A stretch of DNA of 64,000 bases from Falsiroseomonas stagni DSM 19981. GTDB lineage: Bacteria; Pseudomonadota; Alphaproteobacteria; Acetobacterales; Acetobacteraceae. The notes beneath the pieces are model-generated. The model did no database searches. It had not been told where the DNA came from and was given only the letters and a program-made list of their open reading frames with translations. Numbering within the stretch: position 1 is the stretch's first letter; every line of letters starts with the position of its first letter. The stretch covers positions 682,001-746,000 of the forward strand of contig NZ_FOSQ01000002.1 in assembly GCF_900114315.1 (NCBI RefSeq), given 5' to 3'. Positions 49,992 to 58,127 of this stretch are shown piece by piece. The position numbers and the translations under genes were made by a program.

Positions 49992-50153
49992 GAGACCGTT
50001 TGAGAACACCGGACGGGTCGGCTCCGCGGGTCTTTTCCGCCCCTGCGGCGTTGCCGGACTTGCCGATGCAACCAGCATCCGCCGCGTCCGGCGCCTGGCA
50101 GGGACGCAAAATCCCCTGCGGACCCTCAACCGCCGGCATTCTCAAACGGTCTG
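49992..50153. mobile_element. MITE-like palindromic element (possible IS5/IS1031-group derivative)
   Basis: This 162-bp element has 14-bp perfect terminal inverted repeats (49993-50006 and 50139-50152; AGACCGTTTGAGAA) flanked by TCA on both sides (49989-49991 and 50154-50156). The inner arms pair imperfectly about the same axis: CCGG 50009-50012/50133-50136, GCCGGAC 50053-50059/GTCCGGC 50086-50092, and a central GATGC/GCATC. It has no transposase gene. GAGACCGTTT-type ends and TNA target duplications are known for IS5-family groups, including IS1031 of Acetobacter, so a non-autonomous relative is suggested. The right TCA is also the dps stop codon, so the insertion left dps intact. Confidence 0.6.
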
Positions 50154-50660
50154 TCAGCGTTCGCCGGTCGGCGTGGCGGTGGCTTCCATCATCCATACGG
50201 CCTTGTCGATGTTGCGGGACACCGCGGTCAAGAGATCGGCGGTATCGGCGTCGCCGGCCTCGTCCGCCTCATCGATGCCTTCGCGGACCGCCTTGGCGAC
50301 GGCGCTGTAGCGATCCAGCAGCGCGTTCAGGTGGTCCATGCCGGCCTTGATGTCGGCGGGATAGGGCGGCAGGCGCGTGGAACCGGCAACGGACTGCGAC
50401 GTGCCCATGGCGGTGCCGCCGAGTTGGACGAGGCGTTCCGCTACCTCATCGATATCTTTCTCCAGCGTGCCATAGAATTCCTCGAACATGATGTGCAGGG
50501 CGTGGAAGTGGGGCCCCTTCACGTTCCAATGCGCGTGGCGCGTGGTGTTGTAGAGATCGATGCTGTCGGTCAGGCAAGCGGAGAGGACGCCGATGGACGT
50601 CTGCTTGGCATTGTCCTTCAGGTCATTGCGGTTGGCGGTCTTGCTCGCGGTCTTGGGCAT
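50154..50660 (-). CDS. dps: Dps DNA-protecting ferritin-like protein
   Basis: A 168-residue ferritin-fold protein of the Dps family, which stores iron, detoxifies H2O2 and in some species binds DNA. The ferroxidase ligands are visible: LYNTTRHAHWNVKGPHFHAL holds the conserved His and Trp, and MFEEFYGTLEKDIDEVAERL the Asp/Glu. A Lys/Arg-rich N-terminal tail (MPKTASKTANRNDLKDNAKQ) is compatible with DNA binding. GGAGA lies eight nt upstream of ATG 50660; the upstream frame extension is spurious. Its stop codon lies at the edge of the palindromic element. Confidence 0.94.
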   Translation of the reverse strand: MPKTASKTANRNDLKDNAKQTSIGVLSACLTDSIDLYNTTRHAHWNVKGPHFHALHIMFEEFYGTLEKDIDEVAERLVQLGGTAMGTSQSVAGSTRLPPYPADIKAGMDHLNALLDRYSAVAKAVREGIDEADEAGDADTADLLTAVSRNIDKAVWMMEATATPTGER

Positions 50661-50722
50661 GGGTTGTCTCCACGGTTGTTCCAGCGGGACCAACGTGGAT
50701 CGGTGGCGGTCGTTGCACGTCC

Positions 50723-52333
50723 TCAAGACGACGGGATCGGCGGGACATTGAGGTATCGGGCGGCTTCCGGCGGCGCCGGACCGCGATGCAGGGCGGCGGC
50801 GGCGGCCAGGATCGCAAGGTCGGATTCGGTCATCCGCCCGGCCTCCCGCAGGTGTTCCGTCCAGCTTTCCACCAGCCAGAACTCCACCCAGCGCTCCGGG
50901 TGGGCCACGTCCTCGAACAATCGCCATCCCAGGGCACCGCTGCGCAGGCGAACCTGGCGGCATTCAGCCATCATCGCGAGGAAGGTGGCGCGGTCGGCGG
51001 GGTCGATCTGGTAGCGGACGACCTCCAGCACCCGACTGCTGTCATCGGCCAGGATGGCGGCCAGGGCGGGAGCTGCGGGCTCCGGGGCGGGAATCACTGG
51101 CAGCGGACTGCTTTCCCGCGTCGGGGAGGCAGCCGGTTCGATGGAGAAGCGGTGGACCGCCACGCCGCTGATGGCGCAGAGCACGCCGGACAGCGCGAGC
51201 GCCCAGCCGATCCCGAGCACCTCCCCTCCCCAGCCGCTGAGGGCCGAGCCGAAGGTGAGGCCGCCGAAGGTGGCGAACTGGTAGATGCCGATCGCGCGCG
51301 CCCGCACCCAGCCGGGGACGGAAAGCTGCGCCGATGCCTGGAGCGTCGAGGCACCGGTGATCCAGGCGACGCCGTAGAGGAACATCGCCAGCACGCCGAT
51401 CGACCAGTGATGCGCCTGGCCCAGCAGCACCAGCGCCACACCGCCCAGGATGGCAGCAACCGTGACGGTTCCGTTGCGGTCGAGGCGGGAACGGAGGGAG
51501 GGGAGAACGAAGCCGGCCCCGACGGCACCCACGCCCATCGAGGCCAGCATCAGACCGAGCCATTCGGGGCCGAGCCCGAGTTGCTGACGGACCAGTAGCG
51601 GCAACAGGCCCCAGACCGCGGCGGCGAAGAGGAAGAACATGAAACCGCGCAGAATGGTGGCGCGCAGGACGGGGCTGTTGCGGGTGAAGCCGATGCCAGC
51701 GCGCATGGCCGACAGGAAATGCTCCTTGGGCAGGCCGGTTCGTGGTGCCTCCCGCTTCCAGAACAGAAGGGCCACGATGACAACCAGGAAGGACAGGGCG
51801 TTGAGGGCGAAGGTCGCCTCCGGCCCCGCGGAGGCCACGGTGAAGCCGCCGATGGCCGGGCCGATGGCGCGGGTGATGTTGAAGCCGATGCCGTTGAGGA
51901 CAATGGCGCTGGCGAGGTCCGCGCGGGGCACGACCTCCGGCGTCGTCGCCGACCATGCGGGAGAGTTCATGGCGGTGCCGGCGCCGATGGCGAAGGTGAG
52001 CGCGACCAGACCCCAGGGACCGAGCATGCCTTGCCAGGCGAGGAGAGCCAGGATGGTGCCGGCCACCGCAATCCAGGCCTGGGCGGCAATGAGGTAGTGG
52101 CGGCGGTCCACGATATCGGCGAGCGCCCCCGCGGGCAGCGCCAGCAGGAACACCGGCAGCAGGCTGGCCACCTGCACCATGCTGACCATGAGGGGCGAGG
52201 GCGCGAGGGATGTCATCATCCAACCTGCCCCGGTGTTCTGCATCCACATGCCGGTGTTGCTGCACAGATTGGCCAGCCACAGCAGCCGGAAGGCGGGATG
52301 GCGGAGTGGCAGGAGGGCAGCGGGGAGTTGCAT
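50723..52333 (-). CDS. MFS exporter of the EntS/MFS_3 family
   Basis: A 536-residue membrane protein. The N-terminal 400 residues hold about 12 hydrophobic helices: LLWLANLCSNTGMWMQNTGA opens the first, and SPAWSATTPEVVPRADLASA is the loop conserved in the family. The C-terminal 100 residues (EVVRYQIDPADRATFLAMMA, then LFEDVAHPERWVEFWLVESW) form a soluble ABM-like domain typical of the MFS_3 transmembrane secretion-effector family to which EntS belongs. It probably exports a small metabolite or drug. ATG 52333 was chosen; the frame is open 32 codons upstream without conserved sequence. Confidence 0.88.
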   Translation of the reverse strand: MQLPAALLPLRHPAFRLLWLANLCSNTGMWMQNTGAGWMMTSLAPSPLMVSMVQVASLLPVFLLALPAGALADIVDRRHYLIAAQAWIAVAGTILALLAWQGMLGPWGLVALTFAIGAGTAMNSPAWSATTPEVVPRADLASAIVLNGIGFNITRAIGPAIGGFTVASAGPEATFALNALSFLVVIVALLFWKREAPRTGLPKEHFLSAMRAGIGFTRNSPVLRATILRGFMFFLFAAAVWGLLPLLVRQQLGLGPEWLGLMLASMGVGAVGAGFVLPSLRSRLDRNGTVTVAAILGGVALVLLGQAHHWSIGVLAMFLYGVAWITGASTLQASAQLSVPGWVRARAIGIYQFATFGGLTFGSALSGWGGEVLGIGWALALSGVLCAISGVAVHRFSIEPAASPTRESSPLPVIPAPEPAAPALAAILADDSSRVLEVVRYQIDPADRATFLAMMAECRQVRLRSGALGWRLFEDVAHPERWVEFWLVESWTEHLREAGRMTESDLAILAAAAALHRGPAPPEAARYLNVPPIPSS

Positions 52334-52966
52334 CGGCCACAGGGTGGCAGCAGCGGCCGCGCCGCGTGAAGCGCAAAGCGGCGCGAGGTCGCAGGATAGC
52401 ATGCTGGGCCGGCCAGCTTGCGGCCTCACGTGACCGTATGCTGCAACCGCGGCCCGGGACCCGGCCGCGTGAATGTCACCAGCACCGGAGGCCGGCGAGA
52501 CGTTCCTGGCCTGCGCCCGTCACTCGTTCGGACACGGGCCCCTGTTGCGAGCAGCGGTGGCGGGGCGCGCCCGCGCAGGGGCGGGCGAGCACGCAACAGA
52601 CGTTGTGCCGCTGACGTGCGGCCGATGGCAGCCTCATCCCGAAGCAGAGTCTCGGAAAAACAAAAAATAATACTTCTTTATATTAATGAGGCGCCCCAAT
52701 GCTCCATTCGACGGCTTGTGTGGCGGATCAGAGAGCCCCGAAAGAGCTTCAAACATCTGTTTTGTATCGAAAAAGATCGCGCAAACATCTGTCATCGCCA
52801 GAGATTGTGGGGTTCTCAAAATTTGTCGTTCGTTGCTTGTCTTGCACTCACACCGCTTCACCGCTCAGAAACCTGTTGACGGGCCGATCGTCCAAATTCT
52901 AGGATAATCGTCGAAGAAAGCGACCATTCCTGACGCTTCCCCAGCCCGCCCTCAAGGAGCGATGAC
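52334..52966. other. Long intergenic region with A+T-rich half and direct repeat
   Basis: This 633-bp gap is the longest non-coding stretch. The first part is ordinary G+C-rich sequence without a gene. From about 52640 it becomes clearly A+T-rich (runs such as AAAAACAAAAAATAAT near 52660-52675). CAAACATCTGT occurs twice as a direct repeat (52750-52760 and 52782-52792, 32 bp apart). Short open frames here lack ribosome sites and codon bias, so I call none of them. The final part is the promoter and leader of the RTX gene. Confidence 0.7.
52876..52905 (+). promoter_or_regulatory. Promoter of the RTX-repeat gene
   Basis: TTGACG (52876-52881) and TAGGAT (52900-52905) are 18 bp apart; the -35 matches 5 of 6 and the -10 four of six bases. 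Start of transcription near 52912 would leave a leader of about 55 nt. GGAGC with AAGGAG lies 7-12 nt before the ATG. Confidence 0.5.
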
Positions 52967-53605
52967 ATGACCGGCTTCGCCTCCATCCACGGTTCCGCCT
53001 GTGACGATACGATCGACACGACCTCCGCCGGGTCGCGCCGGGACTACATCGAGGCTGCGGGCGGTGCGGATACCGTCAACTCGGGCGGAGGGAACGACAC
53101 CGTTCATGCGGGTTCCGGGCGCGACCTGGTCTATGCTGGATCCGGCAATGACGTTGCCTATGGCGATGCGGGGCGGGACACAATCTACGGTGGATCAGGC
53201 AATGACCTGATCGAGGGAGGCAGCGACAATGATGCGCTGTTTGGCGAGGCGAGCCGCGACACCATCCTGGGTGGCCAGGGCGATGACTACCTCGCGGGCG
53301 GCGCCGGGAACGACATGCTGACGGGCGACGGTGCCGGCTTCGCCGCCCGGGAGGATACCTTCTATTACGACAGCAACTTCGGGGACGACATCATCACCGA
53401 CTTCGACCTCGGCCGCGACGTCCTCGAGATCAAGGTTGGCATCAACGCCACCAGCGTCGCGGACCCTGCGGACCTCGCCCCCTTTGTCACCGAAATCCAC
53501 GGTAATGCCGTGATCGCCTTCTCCAACGGGGACAGCATCACCCTGCAAGGGATCACGAAGGACGACCTGCTGGCGGATCTGGAGCACGTCATCAGGATCG
53601 TCTGA
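52967..53605 (+). CDS. Short RTX calcium-binding repeat protein
   Basis: A 212-residue protein without a signal peptide, built largely of RTX nonapeptides (GGxGxDxx): NSGGGNDTVHAGSGRDLVYA, AGSGNDVAYGDAGRDTIYGG, SGNDLIEGGSDNDALFGEAS and LGGQGDDYLAGGAGNDMLTG (about residues 40-125). The C-terminal 60 residues, ending in an acidic-hydrophobic DDLLADLEHVIRIV, resemble type I secretion signals. Calcium-folded extracellular secretion by a type I exporter is therefore likely; no exporter genes are in the window. A good ribosome site and a promoter precede it. Its role, matrix or surface protein or enzyme-free repeat domain, is open. Confidence 0.85.
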   Translation: MTGFASIHGSACDDTIDTTSAGSRRDYIEAAGGADTVNSGGGNDTVHAGSGRDLVYAGSGNDVAYGDAGRDTIYGGSGNDLIEGGSDNDALFGEASRDTILGGQGDDYLAGGAGNDMLTGDGAGFAAREDTFYYDSNFGDDIITDFDLGRDVLEIKVGINATSVADPADLAPFVTEIHGNAVIAFSNGDSITLQGITKDDLLADLEHVIRIV

Positions 53606-53615
53606 GACGAATCCT
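53594..53615. terminator. Hairpin at the convergent stop codons
   Basis: AGGATCGTC (53594-53602) pairs with GACGAATCCT (53606-53615) with one bulged A and a 3-nt loop, spanning the RTX gene's end and the purine permease stop. Terminator function is inferred. Confidence 0.35.
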
Positions 53616-54901
53616 CACATCACCGCGAACTTGATGGCGGATAGCGCGGCTAGCAGCCACACCGCGCCGTGCACCTCCCCTGCCCTTCCGGCCAGGGTCT
53701 TCACCAGCGCATAGGTTACGAAGCCGAGGCCAATGCCCGTCGCGATGCTGAAGGTGAAGGGCATGGCGAGCGCGGTGAGGATCGCGGGCAGGTATTCCGT
53801 GGTGTCGTCCCAGGCCAGGTCCTGGAGCCCCTTGGCCATCAGGCACGCCACGAAGACCAGCGCCGGCGCGGTGGCAAAGCCCGGAATCGAGGTGGCGAGC
53901 GGCGCCAGGAACAGTGTCAGCAGGAAAAGCCCCGCGACGGTCAGTGCCGTCAGCCCGGTGCGGCCGCCCGCCTGGATGCCGGCTGCGCTTTCAATGTAGC
54001 TGACCGTGGTGGAGGTGCCGAGCGCGGCACCCATCATCGCACCGCCGGAATCCGCCATGAGCGCGCGGCCGAGCCTCGGCACTGTGCCATCCTTGTTCAT
54101 CAGGCCGGAACGATGGGTAGTGGCGATCAGCGTGCCGGTGTTGTCCAGCAGATCCACCAGGAAGAAGGTAAAGACGATCCCCATCAGGCCGACGCCGATA
54201 GCGCCGGCGATGTTCATCTGGAGAAAGGTCGGGGCCAGGGAGGGAGGGGCAGATACAAGCCCCTTGAACTCCGTCAGGCCGAAGGGCAGGCCGAGCGCGG
54301 CCGTACCGATGATGCCCAGGACGATCGCCCCGGGGACATTGCGTGCCACGAGCCCCGCGATCAGCACGAAACCCGCAGAGGCGATGAGCGTGCTGGTGGC
54401 GGAGAGCGGGCCGAGGCCCACCAGCGTGGCGGGGTTCGCCACCACCACCCCCATCCCGCGCAGCCCGATCAGGCCGAGGAAGAAGCCGATCCCCGCCGCG
54501 ATGCCGAGCTTGAGGGAGAGCGGAATCCCGTTCACCAGCCATTCCCGGATCTTGAAGATTGAGACCAGGAAGAACAGGAAGCCCGACAGGAAGACGGCGC
54601 CCAGCGCGACCTGCCACGGAATGCCCATGCCTCCCACCACGGCAAACGCGAAGTAGGCATTCAGGCCCATCCCCGGCGCGAGGGCGATCGGGAAATTCGC
54701 CAGCAGCCCCATCAGCGCGCTGCCGATGGCCGCGGCCAGGCAGGTCGCCACAAAGGCCGCGCCCGCATCGATGCCCGCCGCCGCCATGATCGATGGATTG
54801 ACCACGACGATGTAGACCATCGTCAGGTAGGTCGCGATCCCGGCCAGGATCTCCGTCCGGGGATTGGTACCCCGGGCGGTCAGTTCGAAGAAGCGGTCCA
54901 T
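53615..54901 (-). CDS. AzgA-type NCS2 purine (guanine/hypoxanthine) permease
   Basis: A 428-residue inner-membrane transporter of the NCS2 family, AzgA branch, which takes up hypoxanthine, adenine or guanine. Landmarks are [20 protein letters not shown] at the N-terminus, [20 protein letters not shown], the helix [20 protein letters not shown] with the conserved Asp/Asn, [21 protein letters not shown] and [21 protein letters not shown]. About 12-14 hydrophobic segments are seen. ATG 54901 with AAGGAG nine nt upstream is the likely start; the ORF is open 85 codons further upstream without family sequence. It is divergent from the sugE-like gene. Confidence 0.92.
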   Translation of the reverse strand: MDRFFELTARGTNPRTEILAGIATYLTMVYIVVVNPSIMAAAGIDAGAAFVATCLAAAIGSALMGLLANFPIALAPGMGLNAYFAFAVVGGMGIPWQVALGAVFLSGFLFFLVSIFKIREWLVNGIPLSLKLGIAAGIGFFLGLIGLRGMGVVVANPATLVGLGPLSATSTLIASAGFVLIAGLVARNVPGAIVLGIIGTAALGLPFGLTEFKGLVSAPPSLAPTFLQMNIAGAIGVGLMGIVFTFFLVDLLDNTGTLIATTHRSGLMNKDGTVPRLGRALMADSGGAMMGAALGTSTTVSYIESAAGIQAGGRTGLTALTVAGLFLLTLFLAPLATSIPGFATAPALVFVACLMAKGLQDLAWDDTTEYLPAILTALAMPFTFSIATGIGLGFVTYALVKTLAGRAGEVHGAVWLLAALSAIKFAVM

Positions 54902-54986
54902 CGGGGGCGACTCCTTTGCGCTGCGATGCAGCGAAACCCTAGGCCGGATCGTGACCTTGTGGAGAGCCTCATCAGGGGAGACGAGC

Positions 54987-55301
54987 ATGGCGTGGGTCTG
55001 GCTGGGGTTGGCGGGCTTGCTGGAAGTGGGCTGGGCGGTCGGGCTCAAATTCACCGAGGGGTTCTCTCGCCTCGTACCGACCGTGCTGACCCTGGGCGCC
55101 ATGGCGCTGAGCATCGGCTTGCTGGGGATGGCGTTGAAGACGCTGCCGGTTGGCACGGCCTATGCCATCTGGACCGGCATCGGCGCGGTCGGGACGGCCA
55201 TCTTTGGCGTCCTGGTGCTGGGGGAGGCCGCGACAGTCGCACGGATCAGCGGCATCGCGCTCATCGCGGCGGGGATCATCACGCTGAAACTGGGAAGTTG
55301 A
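54987..55301 (+). CDS. sugE: SMR-family guanidinium exporter SugE/Gdx
   Basis: A 104-residue four-helix exporter of the small multidrug resistance family. [20 protein letters not shown] has the conserved Glu14-equivalent and Trp, [20 protein letters not shown] is the family signature and [20 protein letters not shown] the last helix. The overall pattern matches SugE/Gdx, which expels guanidinium, better than EmrE. GGGGAG precedes the ATG at 54987. No guanidine riboswitch could be recognised in the 85-bp leader, although such genes often have one. It is divergent from the purine permease. Confidence 0.9.
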   Translation: MAWVWLGLAGLLEVGWAVGLKFTEGFSRLVPTVLTLGAMALSIGLLGMALKTLPVGTAYAIWTGIGAVGTAIFGVLVLGEAATVARISGIALIAAGIITLKLGS

Positions 55302-55355
55302 TGGCCGCTGGCCAGCGCGCTGCTAGCCTTCCAACGGGCCAGGGGGAGATCGGAG

Positions 55356-56840
55356 ATGCGGGCAGTGCTGGCGTGGATGGCCTTGGCAATGTGCCTCTCG
55401 GGCGCCGCCGGCGCACAGACGCTGCGGATCGGCATCGGGGCCGATCCCAACATGCTCGATCCCGCGCGATCCTCCGGCTTCGTCGAACGCGTCGTTTTCA
55501 CGGCGCTTTGCGACCGTCTGGTCGATATAGGCCCGGATCTGGCCTTCCGCCCCGAACTCGCCACGGCCTGGACGTGGGAGGAAGGCGGCCATGTGCTGCG
55601 GATGACAATCCGCAGCGATGGCCGCTTCCATGACGGAACCGCGCTGGATGCCGCAGCAGTCAAGGTGAACCTGGACCGCTACCGCACCGCACCCGAATCA
55701 CTGCGCCGATCAGAGTTGCGCCCGGTAACGGCGGTGGAGGCGCCGGATTCGCGGACCGTCGTCATCAAGCTGTCGGAGCCCTACGCGCCGCTGCTGTCCG
55801 TTCTCTCCGACCGGGCAGGCATGATCCTGTCCCCGGCCGCGCTAGCCCGGCTCGGCGCACGCATTTCGGAAGACCCCGTGTGTTCCGGTCCCTTCCGCTT
55901 GGTTCGGCGCGTGGCCCAGGAACGCATCGAACTGGAGCGCGTGCCGGAGCATTGGAACGCTGCGAACATCCACGTTCAACGCCTGCTGATCCTCCCCATC
56001 CCGGACAACAATGTCCGCCTGCTGAACCTCCGTGCGGGCCAACTCGACCTGATCGAGCGGATCGCGCCATCCGATGTGGAGTCGGCCCGCCGTGCACCCA
56101 GGATGGTGGTGAGGGAGGCGACGTCGATCGCCTATCAGCTTCTCTACATCAACCAGGCTGGTGCGCTGCGGGACCCGCGGCTTCGGCGGGCCTTCGAACT
56201 CAGCATCGACCGCGGCATCATCAACGACGTGGCGTTGCAGGGGCTGTTCGTGCCGAACAACCAGCCGGAGCCGCCAGGCACGGCCTTCCATTTCGCAGAC
56301 CTGCCCCTCCCTCGCCGCGATGTGGCGGCGGCAAGGGCGCTGGTGCGGGAAGCCGGCGTCGCCAATCCGGAATTCGCCCTCCTGGTACCCAACAGCCCTG
56401 TCGAAAGCCAGGTGGCGGAGATCATGCAATCCATGGCCGCCGAGGCCGGGTTGCGGGTTCGGATCATCACCATGGAGGCGTCCTCCATCGTGACCCGCGC
56501 CAATGCCCGGCAATACGACATGGCCTTCGGCATCTGGTCCGGTCGCGCCGATCCGGACGGCAATATCGCGGCTTGGGTCGCCTCCGACGGGTTTCTCAAC
56601 CGCACGGGCTACGCCAACGCCGCGGTCGACTCGGCCTTCCTGGGGGCGCGGCAGGCGACGGACCAGGCGACGCGGCAGCGCCTCTATCGGGACGCCGCGG
56701 CACAGTGGCTGGAGGACCGGCCGCTGATGATCCTGTACCATTATCGCTGGTTCTGGGGATTGCGGGCGGGCGTGACGGGGTTCGAGCCCTCGCCCGATGG
56801 CCTCATCCGGTTTTCGGGACTGCGCCTGCCGCCGGGCTAG
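55356..56840 (+). CDS. Orphan peptide-type ABC substrate-binding protein
   Basis: A 494-residue periplasmic protein of the SBP_bac_5 family. The signal peptide (MRAVLAWMALAMCLSGAAGA) is followed by QTLRIGIGADPNMLDPARSS, then AWTWEEGGHVLRMTIRSDGR, DDGTAL-like FHDGTALDAAAVK, RVPEHWNAANIHVQRLLILP, LLYINQAGALRDPRLRRAFE and SIDRGIINDVALQGLFVPNN. It is not followed by permease or ATPase genes; the peptide transporter at 43.8-49.3 kb could serve it. Its 3' end overlaps the SprT-like gene on the opposite strand by 38 bp. Confidence 0.9.
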   Translation: MRAVLAWMALAMCLSGAAGAQTLRIGIGADPNMLDPARSSGFVERVVFTALCDRLVDIGPDLAFRPELATAWTWEEGGHVLRMTIRSDGRFHDGTALDAAAVKVNLDRYRTAPESLRRSELRPVTAVEAPDSRTVVIKLSEPYAPLLSVLSDRAGMILSPAALARLGARISEDPVCSGPFRLVRRVAQERIELERVPEHWNAANIHVQRLLILPIPDNNVRLLNLRAGQLDLIERIAPSDVESARRAPRMVVREATSIAYQLLYINQAGALRDPRLRRAFELSIDRGIINDVALQGLFVPNNQPEPPGTAFHFADLPLPRRDVAAARALVREAGVANPEFALLVPNSPVESQVAEIMQSMAAEAGLRVRIITMEASSIVTRANARQYDMAFGIWSGRADPDGNIAAWVASDGFLNRTGYANAAVDSAFLGARQATDQATRQRLYRDAAAQWLEDRPLMILYHYRWFWGLRAGVTGFEPSPDGLIRFSGLRLPPG

Positions 56841-57270
56841 GGTCGAGGAACACCGGCCGGGCAGAGGGATCCCAGGGGATGCCCGCGGTAGCCAATGTGG
56901 CAGCGAGGTGCCCCAGATCCAGCCGCGCATGGCGCACCAGCAATCCGACATAAACGCCCATGAAGGCGGGGCCGTGGCCATCCCCTGCCCCGTCATGGTC
57001 CGCCGTCATCGCATGGGCGATTTCGTGCAGCAGGACCCAGCTGGGGAGTTCGGCCGGGGCCTCGATGGCCAGGCGGCTGCCGGTGGCGACGACGCGCTTC
57101 GAGGGACGCTTGCGATGGACCCTGGGGGGCCAGTGGAGACCGGCTTCCGCCCAGACGTAGTCGACCAGTGCCTGCATGCGCGCAAAGGGCACCAGCGAGC
57201 GGTCAAGGGGGGCGATGACCCGATCCTCCCACGCATAGACGCGGCGCGCCCTGGGCTGGTCCCGGCTCAC
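56803..57270 (-). CDS. SprT-like small metallopeptidase-domain protein
   Basis: A 155-residue protein with a zinc-site HEIAH motif (WVLLHEIAHAMTADHDGAG), close to the SprT/Wss1-type and zincin-like fold. DGHGPAFMGVYVGLLVRH after it could supply the third ligand, His or Asp. The N-terminal part (MQALVDYVWAEAGLHWPPRV) is helical. No signal peptide is seen, so it is likely cytoplasmic. It overlaps the DUF2786 gene upstream by four bases (ATGA), so the two are one unit. Confidence 0.75.
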   Translation of the reverse strand: MSRDQPRARRVYAWEDRVIAPLDRSLVPFARMQALVDYVWAEAGLHWPPRVHRKRPSKRVVATGSRLAIEAPAELPSWVLLHEIAHAMTADHDGAGDGHGPAFMGVYVGLLVRHARLDLGHLAATLATAGIPWDPSARPVFLDPSPAAGAVPKTG

Positions 57271-58007
57271 GGCTTGCCGCGGAGAGTCCTGGTGCCAGCG
57301 CCAGCGCCGACCGGCCGATCAAGCCCCACGCGGCCGCCGGCTTCCTGGCCATGGCGGAAGGCGGCGCCGTCCCGCACGCGGCGGGTGGTGCTGCGCGACA
57401 CCAGGCGGATGCCGAGTTCCCTGAAGGCGGCGTGCACCTGCTTTTCCTTCGCCACGACCAGGGCGGTCCCGGCGCTGGTTTTCGCCTGGGCGGCCGCAGC
57501 GGTGTCGCGGCGGTGCCGGGCGATTTCCTCGAGCCGCTCGGAGACCCGTTCGGCGAAGCCGTAGCGGAAGCTGCGCAGGCGGGCCTGCGGTTGCAGGCGA
57601 CTGCGGCGATAGGCATCGCTGGCGCGAAAATCCGCTTCCTCCCGGTCCACGGCGCCGGCAACCAGGTGGATCAAGTATTCGCCCATGAGGACATCGGGCT
57701 CCAGCCCGAACAGTACGAAAGTACCGCGGCCAGCGGTCCAGCCCTTGGTTTCGGTCAGGCGGATAATGGCGAGGAAGACGGCGCCCACGGCCTGCAGGCG
57801 CGGCCCCTCGATGATGACTTCCCGCTGCAGGCAGGCTTCCTGGCGGAGCTCGACCTCCGACATGCTCAGGCCATAGACCTCCAGCAACTGGCCAACCTTC
57901 TGGGCGGCGGCCATGGCCTCGGCCTCCGAACAGCCGCGGTCTGTGGTCTTGGCGGCCAGCGCGCGGATGCGCGCCTTCACCTTCTCAAGTTCAGTCGCCT
58001 GGCTCAT
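57267..58007 (-). CDS. DUF2786 (DUF7168-type C-terminus) protein
   Basis: A 246-residue protein. The N-terminal DUF2786 helix pair (ELEKVKARIRALAAKTTDRG, then CSEAEAMAAAQKVGQLLEVY) is clear. The C-terminal two-thirds (IIRLTETKGWTAGRGTFVLF, LEPDVLMGEYLIHLVAGAVD, FRYGFAERVSERLEEIARHR) match the DUF7168-like extension often attached to it. Members occur often with SprT-like genes and in phage-like regions; the function is unknown. ATG 58007 has AAGG 5 nt upstream; an alternative at 58019 is possible. It is divergent from the hydrolase gene with 120 bp between them. Confidence 0.75.
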   Translation of the reverse strand: MSQATELEKVKARIRALAAKTTDRGCSEAEAMAAAQKVGQLLEVYGLSMSEVELRQEACLQREVIIEGPRLQAVGAVFLAIIRLTETKGWTAGRGTFVLFGLEPDVLMGEYLIHLVAGAVDREEADFRASDAYRRSRLQPQARLRSFRYGFAERVSERLEEIARHRRDTAAAAQAKTSAGTALVVAKEKQVHAAFRELGIRLVSRSTTRRVRDGAAFRHGQEAGGRVGLDRPVGAGAGTRTLRGKP

Positions 58008-58127
58008 CCGGCCTTCCATGCTGGGGCATGTCTCGGTAGCCGCTGGGCGGCCGCTGCGTCCAGGGGCAAGGCTGGGCATGGGTCCGCGTTCGACTAGGAT
58101 GGCGGCCGCATCGGAGTGGAAGAGCGC

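Noticed and set aside
52634-52907. Small open frames in the A+T-rich spacer, both strands.
   Set aside because: No ribosome site, no codon bias and no recognisable protein; the spacer is better read as leader DNA.
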